Origin: Halorhabdus sp. CBA1104
Lineage (GTDB): Archaea; Halobacteriota; Halobacteria; Halobacteriales; Haloarculaceae
Direction of reading: 5' to 3'
DNA: 64,000 nucleotides
Assembly (NCBI RefSeq): GCF_009690625.1
Contig: NZ_CP033878.1
Span: 1,426,001-1,490,000, forward strand
Shown here: positions 35,779 to 44,907 of the stretch, piece by piece
Layout of the letters: the number at the start of each line of letters is the position of its first letter
Position numbering within the stretch: position 1 is the first letter of the stretch
Translations under genes and position numbers: made by a program
Notes under the pieces: generated by a model
Told to the model about the DNA's origin: nothing
What the model saw: the letters and a program-made list of their open reading frames with translations, nothing else
Databases searched by the model: none

Positions 35779-36318
35779 ATGGATGAAATACGGATTCACG
35801 GACGTGGCGGCCAGGGTTCGGTAACGCTGGCGCAACTGTTGGCACAGGCAGCTCACGAAGAGGGGACGTGGGCACAGGCGTTCCCGGCGTTCGGTGTCGA
35901 ACGCCGAGGGGCACCCGTCGAGGCGTTCACTCGCTTCGACGAAGAAAAGATCACGGACCGGAGTCAGGTCGACGAGCCGGACTACGTGATCGTCCAGGAC
36001 ACGAGTCTGCTGGAGTACGTCGACGTCACCGAGGGGCTCGCGGATGGCGGTCTGGTGTTGATCAACACCAGCGACGACCCCGAGGACGTCGACATCGAGA
36101 CTGACGCCGAGGTCGTGACGGTCGACGCGACGGAGATCGCCTTAGAGCACCTCGGCAAGCCGATCATGAACACCGCGCTGCTTGGCGCGTTCGCCGGAGC
36201 GACCGGCCTGCTGTCCCAGGATAGTCTCGAAGCAGTCATTACGCGGAAATTCGGCGGCGAGATCGGCGAGCAGAACGTCGCCGCGACCAACGACGCCTTC
36301 ACGGAGGTATCAGCATGA
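35779..36318 (+). CDS. porG: Pyruvate:ferredoxin oxidoreductase gamma subunit
   Basis: This 179-residue subunit carries MDEIRIHGRGGQGSVTLAQL at the start, the hallmark of the gamma domain of 2-oxoacid:ferredoxin oxidoreductases, followed by FGVERRGAPVEAF and a Rossmann-like fold. It is the first of four genes in the order gamma-delta-alpha-beta, each overlapping or within one base of the next, typical of the four-subunit enzyme of thermophiles and methanogens. AGGTGA (35768-35773) precedes the ATG. The substrate could be another 2-oxoacid, but pyruvate is favoured by the operon type. Confidence 0.93.
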   Translation: MDEIRIHGRGGQGSVTLAQLLAQAAHEEGTWAQAFPAFGVERRGAPVEAFTRFDEEKITDRSQVDEPDYVIVQDTSLLEYVDVTEGLADGGLVLINTSDDPEDVDIETDAEVVTVDATEIALEHLGKPIMNTALLGAFAGATGLLSQDSLEAVITRKFGGEIGEQNVAATNDAFTEVSA

Positions 36319-36608
36319 GCCAATCAGACGACCCATACGAGAACCTCACGATCACGACCGGTGCCGTCGTCGAACCGAACACCTCCCGAGTGAACAAGAC
36401 GGGCTCGTGGCGGCAGTTCAAGCCCGTCATCGATGTCGACGCCTGTATCGCCTGCGGACAGTGTGATACGTACTGTCCCGACCAGGCGGCAAAGCCGGTC
36501 GAAGGCGAGGACTACTACGGATTCGACCTCGATTACTGCAAGGGCTGTGGGATCTGTGAGGAAGTCTGCCCGACTGACGCCATCGAGATGGTTCGGGAGG
36601 TGAAGTGA
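36315..36608 (+). CDS. porD: Pyruvate:ferredoxin oxidoreductase delta subunit
   Basis: This 97-residue ferredoxin-like subunit holds two [4Fe-4S] clusters, seen as CIACGQCDTYCPDQAAKP near residues 52-69 and CKGCGICEEVCPTDAIEM near 77-94. The first 45 residues include GSWRQFKPVIDVDACIAC, the conserved lead into the clusters. It passes electrons from the thiamine site to the external ferredoxin. It overlaps porG by four bases and porA starts one base after its stop. Confidence 0.95.
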   Translation: MSQSDDPYENLTITTGAVVEPNTSRVNKTGSWRQFKPVIDVDACIACGQCDTYCPDQAAKPVEGEDYYGFDLDYCKGCGICEEVCPTDAIEMVREVK

Positions 36609-36609
36609 G

Positions 36610-37836
36610 ATGGCCAAAGCAGAACAGAACCCCTCTGACGAGCAGGAGGTCATGAAGGGTACCTCGGCCGTGGCGAAAGGTGTCATGGCCGCAGACCCCG
36701 ACGTCGTCTCGGCGTACCCGATCACGCCCCAGACAGGGGTCGTCGAGAAGCTCTCGGAACTGGTTGCCGACGGCCAACTCGACAGCGAGTTCATCAAGGT
36801 CGACAGCGAATTCAACGCCGCTTCGACGTGTATTGGCGCGTCGGCCGCTGGCGCACGAGCCTTCTCGGCGACGTCCAGTCAGGGCCTGAAACTGATGAGC
36901 GAACCGCTGTTTACGGCGGCTGGCATGCGCCTGCCGATCGTGATGGCGGTCGCCAACCGGTCGCTGTCGGCCCCGCTGTCGATCTGGGCCGACCACACCG
37001 ACGCCTTCGCCGAGCGGGACGGCGGCATGCTGCAGTTCCACGCCGAGGACGTCCAGGAAGCCATCGACCACGTGCTGATGGGCTTTCGGGTCGCCGAGCA
37101 GGTCAACCTGCCCGTCCTCTCGAACTTCGACGGGTTCATCCTGACCCACGTTCAGGAACCCGCGGACATCCCCAGCGAAGAGGAGGTCAGCGAGTTCCTG
37201 CCCCCGCGTGACCCCGAGTTCACCCTCGACCCGTCGGATCCGAAGACGATGGGTGCTTTCGCCCGGCCCGAACACTGGACGGAAACACGGTACGCGATCC
37301 AGGAAGCGATGATGGAGTCGAAAGACGTCTGGGCCCAGACCGTCCAGGAGTTCAAGGAGGTCTTTGGCCGGGACTACACCGAGTACAACGGGATGCTCGA
37401 CACCTACCACGGCGATGCTGATTACCTGCTCGTGGCGCTGGGCTCGATCTGCGGGACGATCCGCGGTGTCATCGACGAGTACCGCGCCGAGGGTGTCGAC
37501 GTCGGCCTCGTCCGACCACGCGTCCACCGCCCGTTCCCGACCGAAGAGCTGCGAGAGGCCTTGGGCGATGCCGAAGCCGTCGGCGTCCTGACCAAGGAGA
37601 TGTCGCCCGGCTACGAGAGTGCGCTGGCCGGCGAGATCAAGGGCACGCTGTATCACGCCGAGAACCAGCCCCCGATCAAGAGCTTCGTCATCGGCATGGC
37701 TGGCCGAGACGTCAACGCCCCGGAGATCGGGACGATGATCGAGGAAACCATGGAAGCATCGGCCCCGATGACCTTCGAAGAGCAGGAATCGTGGCCCCAG
37801 CTGCGTGAGGAAATCCTCAACGGAGGCGATCAGTAA
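36610..37836 (+). CDS. porA: Pyruvate:ferredoxin oxidoreductase alpha subunit
   Basis: This 408-residue subunit binds the substrate side of the thiamine pyrophosphate active site. Its N-terminal domain shows GTSAVAKGVMAADPDVVSAY and PITPQTGVVEKLSELV near residues 35-55. SATSSQGLKLMSEPLFTAAG and the VMAVANRSLSAPLSIWADHT stretch follow, and a C-terminal transketolase-like domain includes LLVALGSICGTIRGVIDEY. The order and lengths match the four-subunit enzyme. Its TAA overlaps the porB ATG. Confidence 0.94.
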   Translation: MAKAEQNPSDEQEVMKGTSAVAKGVMAADPDVVSAYPITPQTGVVEKLSELVADGQLDSEFIKVDSEFNAASTCIGASAAGARAFSATSSQGLKLMSEPLFTAAGMRLPIVMAVANRSLSAPLSIWADHTDAFAERDGGMLQFHAEDVQEAIDHVLMGFRVAEQVNLPVLSNFDGFILTHVQEPADIPSEEEVSEFLPPRDPEFTLDPSDPKTMGAFARPEHWTETRYAIQEAMMESKDVWAQTVQEFKEVFGRDYTEYNGMLDTYHGDADYLLVALGSICGTIRGVIDEYRAEGVDVGLVRPRVHRPFPTEELREALGDAEAVGVLTKEMSPGYESALAGEIKGTLYHAENQPPIKSFVIGMAGRDVNAPEIGTMIEETMEASAPMTFEEQESWPQLREEILNGGDQ

Positions 37837-38792
37837 TGAGTTCAGACCTGCAAGATCAGGACTTCACCGACGAGGTGGAACACGGCGAGGAACTGTGGAA
37901 CCCGGGCCATCGCGCCTGTGCCGGGTGTGGTCCCGCCCTGGCGATGAAATACATCACCGAGGCGGCCGGACCGAATACGATCGTCACGAACGCCACGGGG
38001 TGTATGGAGGTCGTCTCGACGCCGTTCCCCGAGAGTTCCTGGGGGACGAGCTACATCCACAACATCTTCGAAAACGCTGCCTCGGTGGCCGCCGGCGTCG
38101 AGGCCGCCTACCAGTCGTTCGACCGCCGGGATCCCGATCACCTCGATGTCAGCGACGAGGACGACCTCAACATCATCGCGATCGGTGGCGACGGTGCCAC
38201 GGCCGACATTGGCTTCCGTGCCCTGTCTGGCATGATGGAACGTGGGCACGACGTCACCTACATCATGTACGACAACGAGGCGTACATGAACACGGGCGTC
38301 CAGCGCTCCAGTCAGACGCCACTGGGCGCGTCGACGACGACCTCGCCGGCGGGGACAGAGAGCATCGGGAACGACACCAACAAGAAGGACATGGCTTCGA
38401 TCGCGGCCGACCACGGCGTCGAGTACGTCGCGACGGCCTCGATTTCGAACCCCCACGACTTCAAGCAGAAAGTCGAGAAGGCCCTTGAGATCGACGGGCC
38501 GAAGTTCCTGCACGTCTACTCGCCGTGTCCGGTCGGGTGGAGCTACGAGTCCTCGAAGACGGTCGAACTCGCCGAGCTAGCCGTCGAAACGGGGCTGTTC
38601 CCGGTCTTCGAGATGGAGAACGGCGAGATCACTAACGTCAACAAGATCAGCGACCGCAAGCCCGTCCGGGAGTGGCTCGAAACCCAGGGTCGCTTCAAGC
38701 ACCTCTTCGAAGGCGAAGAGGGAGAGGAAACGATCGAAGCACTCCAAGAGTGGATCGACGGTCGGGCCGAAGACCTCGGTCTCGACGCCTGA
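37836..38792 (+). CDS. porB: Pyruvate:ferredoxin oxidoreductase beta subunit
   Basis: This 318-residue subunit binds thiamine pyrophosphate, seen in GGDGATADIGFRALSG near residue 115 and YDNEAYMNTGVQRSSQTP near residue 144. The N-terminal GHRACAGCGPALAMKYITEA and the NATGCMEVVSTPFPESSW segment carry cysteines that bind an iron-sulfur cluster in the family, and a later cysteine is in YSPCPVGWSYE. It ends the por operon. A T-rich run follows at 38817-38828. Confidence 0.94.
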   Translation: MSSDLQDQDFTDEVEHGEELWNPGHRACAGCGPALAMKYITEAAGPNTIVTNATGCMEVVSTPFPESSWGTSYIHNIFENAASVAAGVEAAYQSFDRRDPDHLDVSDEDDLNIIAIGGDGATADIGFRALSGMMERGHDVTYIMYDNEAYMNTGVQRSSQTPLGASTTTSPAGTESIGNDTNKKDMASIAADHGVEYVATASISNPHDFKQKVEKALEIDGPKFLHVYSPCPVGWSYESSKTVELAELAVETGLFPVFEMENGEITNVNKISDRKPVREWLETQGRFKHLFEGEEGEETIEALQEWIDGRAEDLGLDA

Positions 38793-38816
38793 GCTGACCC
38801 CCAATCAGTCGCGTCT

Positions 38817-38828
38817 ATTTTCCTTTTT
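38817..38828 (+). terminator. Probable T-rich terminator after por
   Basis: The run ATTTTCCTTTTT about 25 bases after the porB stop is the kind of oligo-T tract that ends archaeal transcripts. No hairpin is needed for this class of terminator. Confidence 0.4.
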
Positions 38829-38938
38829 GTCGTCTCCGGAGAGCGTCCCGACCCACTCGTGTATCGCGCTGGCCACCACGGCTCCACCGGCACGGACGGG
38901 CGCCTGCCACTATCAGTATGTGAAACGGTGGTAGAAGA

Positions 38939-38946
38939 ATATATAT
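38939..38946 (+). promoter_or_regulatory. TATA box of the transducer gene
   Basis: ATATATAT is centred about 27 bases before the ATG at 38970, which fits a leaderless transcript. Confidence 0.55.
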
Positions 38947-38969
38947 GCATCATCTTTTAAGATACGTGT

Positions 38970-40439
38970 ATGGTTGATGCTCACACGCGGAAGCTTCGTG
39001 CTGTGGTTTCATTCCAGCTCCTGCACGTGATTTGGCAGGCTGTACTTCCCGTGGTTGCCCCGCCGTCACTGTACCCAATCCTGGCCGGTGGTGGGTTCGT
39101 CCTCGCGAGTATGGTACTCGGCTATGCGTTTCTCGACCAGCGGCGACGGATCGAATCGCTCTCGAAGACACGCGAGACGTTACGCTCGCGAGTAACAGAA
39201 CTCGAAGACGAGCGGACGAGCCTCGAAGAGCAACTCGCCGATGCCCGGACGGAACTCGAAGCGCTTCGTTCGAGAGGCGAGCGGGGACCCCAGTCTGGAG
39301 TCACGGCGCTGACCCCGGATGGTGGCGTCGCCGCCACGAGCGTCGACTCCATCGAGGATATCGACGAGTACCTATCTCAGAGTGCAACAACGGCCAAAGC
39401 GGCCAGCGATGGAGATCTCACGGTTCGGCTCGACGCCGAGACGCCTTCGGAGGCACTCAACGAACTCGCAACCGAGTTCAACGCGATGGCGGCCGCCTTC
39501 GAGCAAACGATCGAAACAGCGGGGGACTTCAGTGGTGATGTCTCGGGATCGAGCGAACAGGTGACGACGGCGACAGAAGCCGTCCGGGAGGCCAGCGAAA
39601 GCATGGCCGACAGCGTCCAGCAACTCGCCGACGCTTTCCACGAGCAGCACGGACAGATCAACCAGATCTCCGACGAGATGAGCGAGATGTCCGCGACGAT
39701 CGAAGAGATTGCGGCCTCATCAGACGAAGTCGCCGAGAAGGCAGACCAGACCGAACAGCGAACCGTCGAAGGAATCGAGGCCGCCCGCGACGTCAGCGAT
39801 GCGATGGACGAGGTCGACGAGCAGACCGAATCCGTCGTCGGGACCGTCGAGACGCTCGACGATCAGATGGGTGAAGTCGGACAGATCGTCGACTTGATCG
39901 ACGATATCGCCGAACAGACGAACATCCTTGCGCTGAACGCCTCGATCGAGGCCGCCCACGCATCGAGCGGCGATAACAACGGATTCACGGTCGTTGCCGA
40001 CGAGGTCAAGAGCCTCGCCGAAGAGACCAAAGACGCGACCAACGAGATCGAAGATCTCATCAACGACATCCAGGCCCAGACCACCCAGGCAGTCGAGGAA
40101 ATCCAGACGATGCGTGAGACGGTCGGGGAGGGCCAAGAGACGATGGACGAGGGCCTCCAAGCGCTAGAATCGATTCTCGACTACGTCCAAGACACCTCCA
40201 GCGGGGTCAAAGAGATTTCGAGTGCCACTGACGATCAGGCAGCCTCCTCCGAAGAAGTCGCCAGTATCGCCGACAGTGCGGCCGAAGTCAGTCGCGAGAA
40301 CATGCAGGAAGCCGAGAACGTCGCTGCCATCGCCCAAGAGCAGACCCTCGCCCTCGGCGAGATGTACGTCAACGCGAAGATGCTGACCATGCGAGCCCAG
40401 CAGCTCTCGGCGCTGTTCGAGCGCTACACCACCGAGTAA
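38970..40439 (+). CDS. Methyl-accepting chemotaxis transducer (Htr type)
   Basis: This 489-residue protein has two close hydrophobic helices (residues about 9-26 and 30-50), almost no extracellular loop, a short coiled coil to about residue 90, and a HAMP-like region (residues about 130-180, ASDGDLTVRLDAE). The long methyl-accepting signalling domain has its hairpin tip in IAEQTNILALNASIEAAHAS near residue 310. With no sensor domain outside the membrane, it probably senses signals in the cytoplasm or through the membrane. It is the first of a group that includes CheC and a bactofilin-like gene. Confidence 0.92.
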   Translation: MVDAHTRKLRAVVSFQLLHVIWQAVLPVVAPPSLYPILAGGGFVLASMVLGYAFLDQRRRIESLSKTRETLRSRVTELEDERTSLEEQLADARTELEALRSRGERGPQSGVTALTPDGGVAATSVDSIEDIDEYLSQSATTAKAASDGDLTVRLDAETPSEALNELATEFNAMAAAFEQTIETAGDFSGDVSGSSEQVTTATEAVREASESMADSVQQLADAFHEQHGQINQISDEMSEMSATIEEIAASSDEVAEKADQTEQRTVEGIEAARDVSDAMDEVDEQTESVVGTVETLDDQMGEVGQIVDLIDDIAEQTNILALNASIEAAHASSGDNNGFTVVADEVKSLAEETKDATNEIEDLINDIQAQTTQAVEEIQTMRETVGEGQETMDEGLQALESILDYVQDTSSGVKEISSATDDQAASSEEVASIADSAAEVSRENMQEAENVAAIAQEQTLALGEMYVNAKMLTMRAQQLSALFERYTTE

Positions 40440-40570
40440 CGACGGGCTTCCCGGGAGGATCGCTTCTTTGTCTTGATCGGAATCACTCATCACCGGCTAG
40501 CTGCTAATAGAGTTGCAGTAATATGTGCGGAGTGTTCACACGCCAGGGGCGTGGATACCTATCGCCATCG

Positions 40571-41587
40571 TCACTCGGTCGGCGACGATTCAGGGGCAGT
40601 GTCTTCGACGTCGCTCGGCGTAGGGCCAGCGGTATCGGGAGACTGTGCGTCCGCCGGGAGAGTCTCCTCGGCCGCTAAGCGTTCGGCTGCGCTGGCCATC
40701 GCCTGGGCAGTCTGGTCGACGTCATCGAGCACGTCTGTGGCGTGCAGTTCCATTTCGCCACGAGCACGGATCGTCCCTTCGACGGTGGCATTCTCGTGAA
40801 GTTCGACGTTCTCGGCTGCAATGTCTCCCCAGATGTGGACACCAGGGCCGATCCGGACCGTCCCGCTGCGGGTCGTGACGTCACCTTTGATTTCGGTTGC
40901 CCGACCAACGGTCACGTCCTCGCGCGCCCGGAGGCTGCCAAAGACGGTCGTGTCCCGGCCGACCGTGAGCGACTCAGCGCGGAGATTGCCGTGCAATCGA
41001 CAGTCGTCACCGATCAAGGCGGGTGCCGAAACCCGCCAGGCGTCGTCGCTGACGTGGGCGTTTCGCGGAACGATCAGCGGGTCGTGTTCGGAGTCGGAAC
41101 CGACGACTGATTCGAGGGTCTCTTGGGCAGCCTCCTGTTCACCCATCCGGAGCAAATGCGAGAGGTAGACAAACAGGAAGACGATCGTCGGCATCGGGTT
41201 CCGGATGACGATCCAGCCGTTTGCCTCGAAGCCGTCTTCGATCTCGACGTCGTCGCCGATATCCAGATCACCGGCAACTTTCAACTCGCCACCGATATGC
41301 ACCCGCTCGCCGAGATAGGCATCCCCGCCGACCAAGACATCTGCCTCGACGTCAGACCACACGTCGAGTCGGCAGTCACTTGCGGCCTCGATGTGGCCGC
41401 CAAACCGGACACGCTCGCCAGCGACGACCGTCTCGCCGCGAACGCCGAACTCGACCGTACTCTGGCCGCCGACGATCACGTCGCCGTCGGTGACGAGATC
41501 GTGCTCCTCGACGGTCGTCCCGTCGGGGATCGCGAGTTCTTCGAGCGGCGTCGATCGAAGCACACATCTAGAAGAGAAATCAGGCAT
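40571..41587 (-). CDS. Bactofilin/halofilin-like polymer-forming protein with internal hydrophobic segment
   Basis: This 338-residue protein has two blocks of short beta-helix repeats (residues about 20-125 and 165-285, e.g. DVLVGGDAYLGERVHIGGEL and RAREDVTVGRATEIKGDV), as in bactofilins and the archaeal halofilins that shape cells. Between them, residues about 128-147 (IVIRNPMPTIVFLFVYLSHL) form a hydrophobic segment that could anchor the polymer to the membrane. The C-terminus is acidic and disordered. The ATG at 41587 is used because the upstream part of the open frame reaches into the divergent gene. Cell-shape function is inferred from the fold. Confidence 0.75.
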   Translation of the reverse strand: MPDFSSRCVLRSTPLEELAIPDGTTVEEHDLVTDGDVIVGGQSTVEFGVRGETVVAGERVRFGGHIEAASDCRLDVWSDVEADVLVGGDAYLGERVHIGGELKVAGDLDIGDDVEIEDGFEANGWIVIRNPMPTIVFLFVYLSHLLRMGEQEAAQETLESVVGSDSEHDPLIVPRNAHVSDDAWRVSAPALIGDDCRLHGNLRAESLTVGRDTTVFGSLRAREDVTVGRATEIKGDVTTRSGTVRIGPGVHIWGDIAAENVELHENATVEGTIRARGEMELHATDVLDDVDQTAQAMASAAERLAAEETLPADAQSPDTAGPTPSDVEDTAPESSPTE

Positions 41588-41686
41588 CTTAAACCCCAAG
41601 CCCGCGTCTGACGGTCGTCTGACGGAGACAACGAGAGTCGAGAGGTACTCCGCGATGCTTTTATCCACGAACACGTAGAGTCGACC

Positions 41687-41884
41687 ATGACCGCCCTGTC
41701 TTTCGACGATCACGGCGTCGACGTCGTCTACGAGGGGACCGACTTTCGTCTAGAGAAAGCCCTGATCGAAGACGCCGTCGGCAAGGCCTATCCTGACGTG
41801 ACCGACCACGAAGTGTTGCAACTCGTCGATCCGGAACCGGCACTTTCGGGTGAGCCACAGCGTATCGCCGAGATTATCGACTAA
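41687..41884 (+). CDS. DUF5800-like small protein
   Basis: This 65-residue acidic protein reads MTALSFDDHGVDVVYEGTDF and ends in SGEPQRIAEIID. I associate this pattern with the haloarchaeal family DUF5800, of unknown function. It is divergent from the bactofilin-like gene and lies 74 bases before cheC on the same strand. Confidence 0.8.
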   Translation: MTALSFDDHGVDVVYEGTDFRLEKALIEDAVGKAYPDVTDHEVLQLVDPEPALSGEPQRIAEIID

Positions 41885-41958
41885 CGGAGATGAGAGAATC
41901 TGCGCCCATCACGGACCAAACCACTAAGTAGCAGTTGCGAGTGATTTACGACGAAGAG

Positions 41959-42597
41959 ATGCCGTTGCTCATCGATATCAGGAAGCTGCGAGTGATCAAC
42001 CAACTGATCAAAGCGGGGGCGGAAAATGCGGCGACATCCCTCGGTTCGCTGGCAGGTGTCGACGCCACCGTCGAGATCAAGAGCCTCTCGTTCGTCGAGC
42101 CACCGGACATCGGCGCCCAAATCGGCACTGAAACGGTCTACAGCGCCAGTATTCGGCTCAAAGAGCCACCTTACGGCATCTTCCTGATGACCTTCTACGA
42201 GGAGACGGCTGCCGAAATGGCCACGTTGCTGACTGGGACAACCGTCGACGGCGAGTTCAACCAGTTACAACAGAGTGCTCTCCAAGAAGTCTGTAACATC
42301 CTCACCTCCGGGTTCGTCGACGGGATCGCAAACACCCTCGGGACGACCATCGACATGAGTACGCCGACACTGAAGCAGGCCTGTGGTGACGAACTCGCCG
42401 ATGAGATGCTCTCTCACGTTCGCGTCGATTCGGTCTCGATCGTCCTCGACAGTATCGTCGACGTCACTGACCAGGCCGAGGAGTTCAAGATCCGCCTCTT
42501 CTTGATTCCCGACCCCGGCGCATTCGTCAATCTACTCGATCACCTCTCGGTCGGTGAGATCGACGACGACGATACGGAAGCCGATCCAGTGTTTTGA
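41959..42597 (+). CDS. Chemotaxis protein CheC-like (CheY-P phosphatase family)
   Basis: This 212-residue protein matches haloarchaeal CheC. It starts MPLLIDIRKLRVINQLIKAG, has GAENAATSLGSLAGVDATVE in the first half and the phosphatase-type helix SALQEVCNILTSGFVDGIAN near residues 105-124. The fold is two CheC repeats with beta strands that close the domain. The ATG at 41959 is chosen over the GTG-like start eight codons upstream because it begins the conserved first strand. In the family, CheC dephosphorylates CheY and interacts with CheD. The nearby transducer supports a chemotaxis role. Confidence 0.85.
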   Translation: MPLLIDIRKLRVINQLIKAGAENAATSLGSLAGVDATVEIKSLSFVEPPDIGAQIGTETVYSASIRLKEPPYGIFLMTFYEETAAEMATLLTGTTVDGEFNQLQQSALQEVCNILTSGFVDGIANTLGTTIDMSTPTLKQACGDELADEMLSHVRVDSVSIVLDSIVDVTDQAEEFKIRLFLIPDPGAFVNLLDHLSVGEIDDDDTEADPVF

Positions 42598-42623
42598 AAG
42601 GTCGCCACCCCCGATTCGTGCCT

Positions 42624-43076
42624 ATGGCACTGACAGACGCGCTGGTCGCCGGATTACACGTCACGTTCGCTGGACTGTGGACGGGGAGCGTGCTGTTCGT
42701 CACGTTCGCCGTCGTGCCAACCGCACTGGACGGTCGAATCGATAGCCAACCACTCTCGGCGATCACCGATCGGTTCAAACTGATTACGCGAGCGAGCGTG
42801 CTCGTGACGTTGCTGACTGGTGCCCACCAGGCCACAACGGGCTACACTGTCGACAGTCTGCTGTCCTCGCCTCGCGGGCACCTGGTCGTGACAATGGTCG
42901 TGCTCTGGCTGGTACTCGCTGGCCTCTCTGAGGTCGGTGCAGCAAAGTTGACCAACGGAACCCAACAACGGAAAGTCCGGACGCCGGCCACACAGGCACG
43001 CCCGTTCTTCCTCGCCGCCTCGCTCGTCGCTATCCTCCTCTTGCTCGATGCCGGCGCACTGGGCGCGCCGTGGTGA
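42624..43076 (+). CDS. Four-helix membrane protein, CopD-like
   Basis: This 150-residue protein has four predicted transmembrane helices and begins MALTDALVAGLHVTFAGLWT, with the pattern LHVTFAGLWTGSVLFVTFAV recalling CopD-type and related haloarchaeal transporter-like proteins. A conserved-looking His (residue 12) and a second His in GAHQATTGY might bind a metal or haem. It follows cheC by 26 bases. The function is unknown. Confidence 0.7.
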   Translation: MALTDALVAGLHVTFAGLWTGSVLFVTFAVVPTALDGRIDSQPLSAITDRFKLITRASVLVTLLTGAHQATTGYTVDSLLSSPRGHLVVTMVVLWLVLAGLSEVGAAKLTNGTQQRKVRTPATQARPFFLAASLVAILLLLDAGALGAPW

Positions 43077-43141
43077 CCGAGACGGAGACAAGAGACGACC
43101 GATCACAGCAGACGGGGCCACACGAAGAGCGGCCCTCGCTC

Positions 43142-44713
43142 TCAGATGTCTTCTGTCGGGGCCGCCGGTGCGTTGCGTTTGACCCCGTCGATAGCGTTCC
43201 AGGCTCCCGAGCGGTCGGCATATCCTTCGCCACTGTCGGCGATGATGTTCCCGTTACGGTGGCGAAGCCGCCAGCGCCACTCACCGCCCGCATCCTCGTA
43301 GACTTCGAACGCGGCGGGCGTCACGTCGAGGACGTCCGCATCCGGCGCGTAGTTCTCGACGCGCTCGACGGCATCCGCGGCCTCACTGCGCTCGGTGTAG
43401 CCCTCGCCGCTGTCGGCGACGATCCGGTCGTTTGTCGATGAGAGTCGCCAGCGATACTCGGCGGCGTTGTCCTCGTAAATCTCGAAGTCGAGGCTGTCGA
43501 GATCTTCCTGGATGCGATCGACCGCACGGCGGGCGTCGTGGTATCGCGAGTAGCCCTCGCCACCGTCGGCGAGGATGTTGCCGTTGCGATGAACCAGTCG
43601 CCAGCGATATTCGCCGGCGTTGTCCTGGTAGATCTCGAAGGCAGTCGGATCGAACCGGAGATACTGGGCCGGCCCGACGTACTCCCTAACGCTGTCGATT
43701 GCCCGGGCAAGGTTTGCCCGTGAGTCATACCCCTCACCGCCGTCGGCGAGGATGTGTCCGTTGTCGTGTCGAAGCCGCCAGCGATATTCGGAGGCGTTGT
43801 CCTCGTATGCCTCGAAAGTGGCCTGACTTTCGCGGTCTTCGGGCGGCTCGAAGGGGTCGTCTTCGGCCGGGAGTTGTGCTTCCTCTTCGATGAGCGTGAC
43901 AGTCGCTCCGAGTGCGTCCCGACGGATACTGGCGAGACCATTCTGGGCGTTATGCTTTTGTGTGTACCCCTCGCCCGAGGTTGCGGTAATGTTGCCGTTA
44001 CGGTGGCGAAGCCGCCAGCGCCACTCACCGCCGGCGTCCTCGTAGAGTTCGAACCGGGCCTGACTCTCACGAAGCGTTCGGAGTTGTGCAGCCAGGTCCG
44101 CCTCGTCGGCTAAGGTGGCCGAAAGCTCGGCCCGGAGTGTCTCCAGTTCGCGAGCGAGGTCTTCCTCGTCAGCTTCGGCATCCGCAATGTGACCACGCAA
44201 GTCGTCGATGACTGATGCCAGATCGGACTCGTCGGCAATCGTGTCGTCGAGTTGATCCTGGAGTTTCGAGACATCTTCCTCCGCGCGAGTGGTGAGCAAC
44301 GGCGCGAAGACGCCACCGAACGTCATCAAGAGCAAGCCCAGTGCATAGACGACAATGATCGGACTGGACCGTGGTCGCCAGTTGTCCGGATACGCGACGA
44401 GAAACCAGATAATTCCCCCAACAGTCACCAAAACACCGGCAAGCACCAGCAGGGAGCTGTACTCTCGCAGCGGCAGCCGGACGATCGATCCGGCGAGCAA
44501 CAGTGACAGCCCCAGTGCGGCGATGACGATTGCCCAACCCCGGATCGAGCTGGCTGGTTCGCTCGGGATCAACAGCAGGATGCCGAGAACGCCGAGCAAT
44601 GCCCCGAGAACGAATATCCAATAGCCCATCACTTCGTCTTCGGTGGCTGGGTCACCGATCCGCTCGCGATACCACGTGACGAGCAGCTCGTTGCTCGATA
44701 AATCAGTTGCCAT
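43142..44713 (-). CDS. Membrane protein with coiled coil and five DUF1508 repeats
   Basis: This 523-residue protein has four predicted helices (residues about 30-138), a heptad-like coiled coil (about 144-217, DLASVIDDLRGHIADAEADE), then five DUF1508/YegP-like repeats. Each repeat is about 50 residues and shaped [FE]xYEDxxxEWRWRLxHxNGxI followed by GEGYxxR. The repeats begin near residues 220, 295, 358, 407 and 464. DUF1508 units elsewhere occur as one to three copies in small proteins, and their role is unknown. The ATG at 44713 is preferred to a GTG five codons upstream. The architecture suggests a membrane-anchored binding or scaffolding protein. Confidence 0.88.
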   Translation of the reverse strand: MATDLSSNELLVTWYRERIGDPATEDEVMGYWIFVLGALLGVLGILLLIPSEPASSIRGWAIVIAALGLSLLLAGSIVRLPLREYSSLLVLAGVLVTVGGIIWFLVAYPDNWRPRSSPIIVVYALGLLLMTFGGVFAPLLTTRAEEDVSKLQDQLDDTIADESDLASVIDDLRGHIADAEADEEDLARELETLRAELSATLADEADLAAQLRTLRESQARFELYEDAGGEWRWRLRHRNGNITATSGEGYTQKHNAQNGLASIRRDALGATVTLIEEEAQLPAEDDPFEPPEDRESQATFEAYEDNASEYRWRLRHDNGHILADGGEGYDSRANLARAIDSVREYVGPAQYLRFDPTAFEIYQDNAGEYRWRLVHRNGNILADGGEGYSRYHDARRAVDRIQEDLDSLDFEIYEDNAAEYRWRLSSTNDRIVADSGEGYTERSEAADAVERVENYAPDADVLDVTPAAFEVYEDAGGEWRWRLRHRNGNIIADSGEGYADRSGAWNAIDGVKRNAPAAPTEDI

Positions 44714-44907
44714 AGTATGTTCGTTCACTTATACAGACAGACAATACTTATAGATTGGTGCAGAACCATTACCAATACCGATTCGGGGCGACGATCACAG
44801 CCGAAGGAGAACTTCTCGATAGACACGCCCAGTGCACGGACGAGGTGCGCCGAGTCAGATCACAACGCAGGTGGGGCACTGAGCGATTTGAGGGTCCACG
44901 GACGGCG

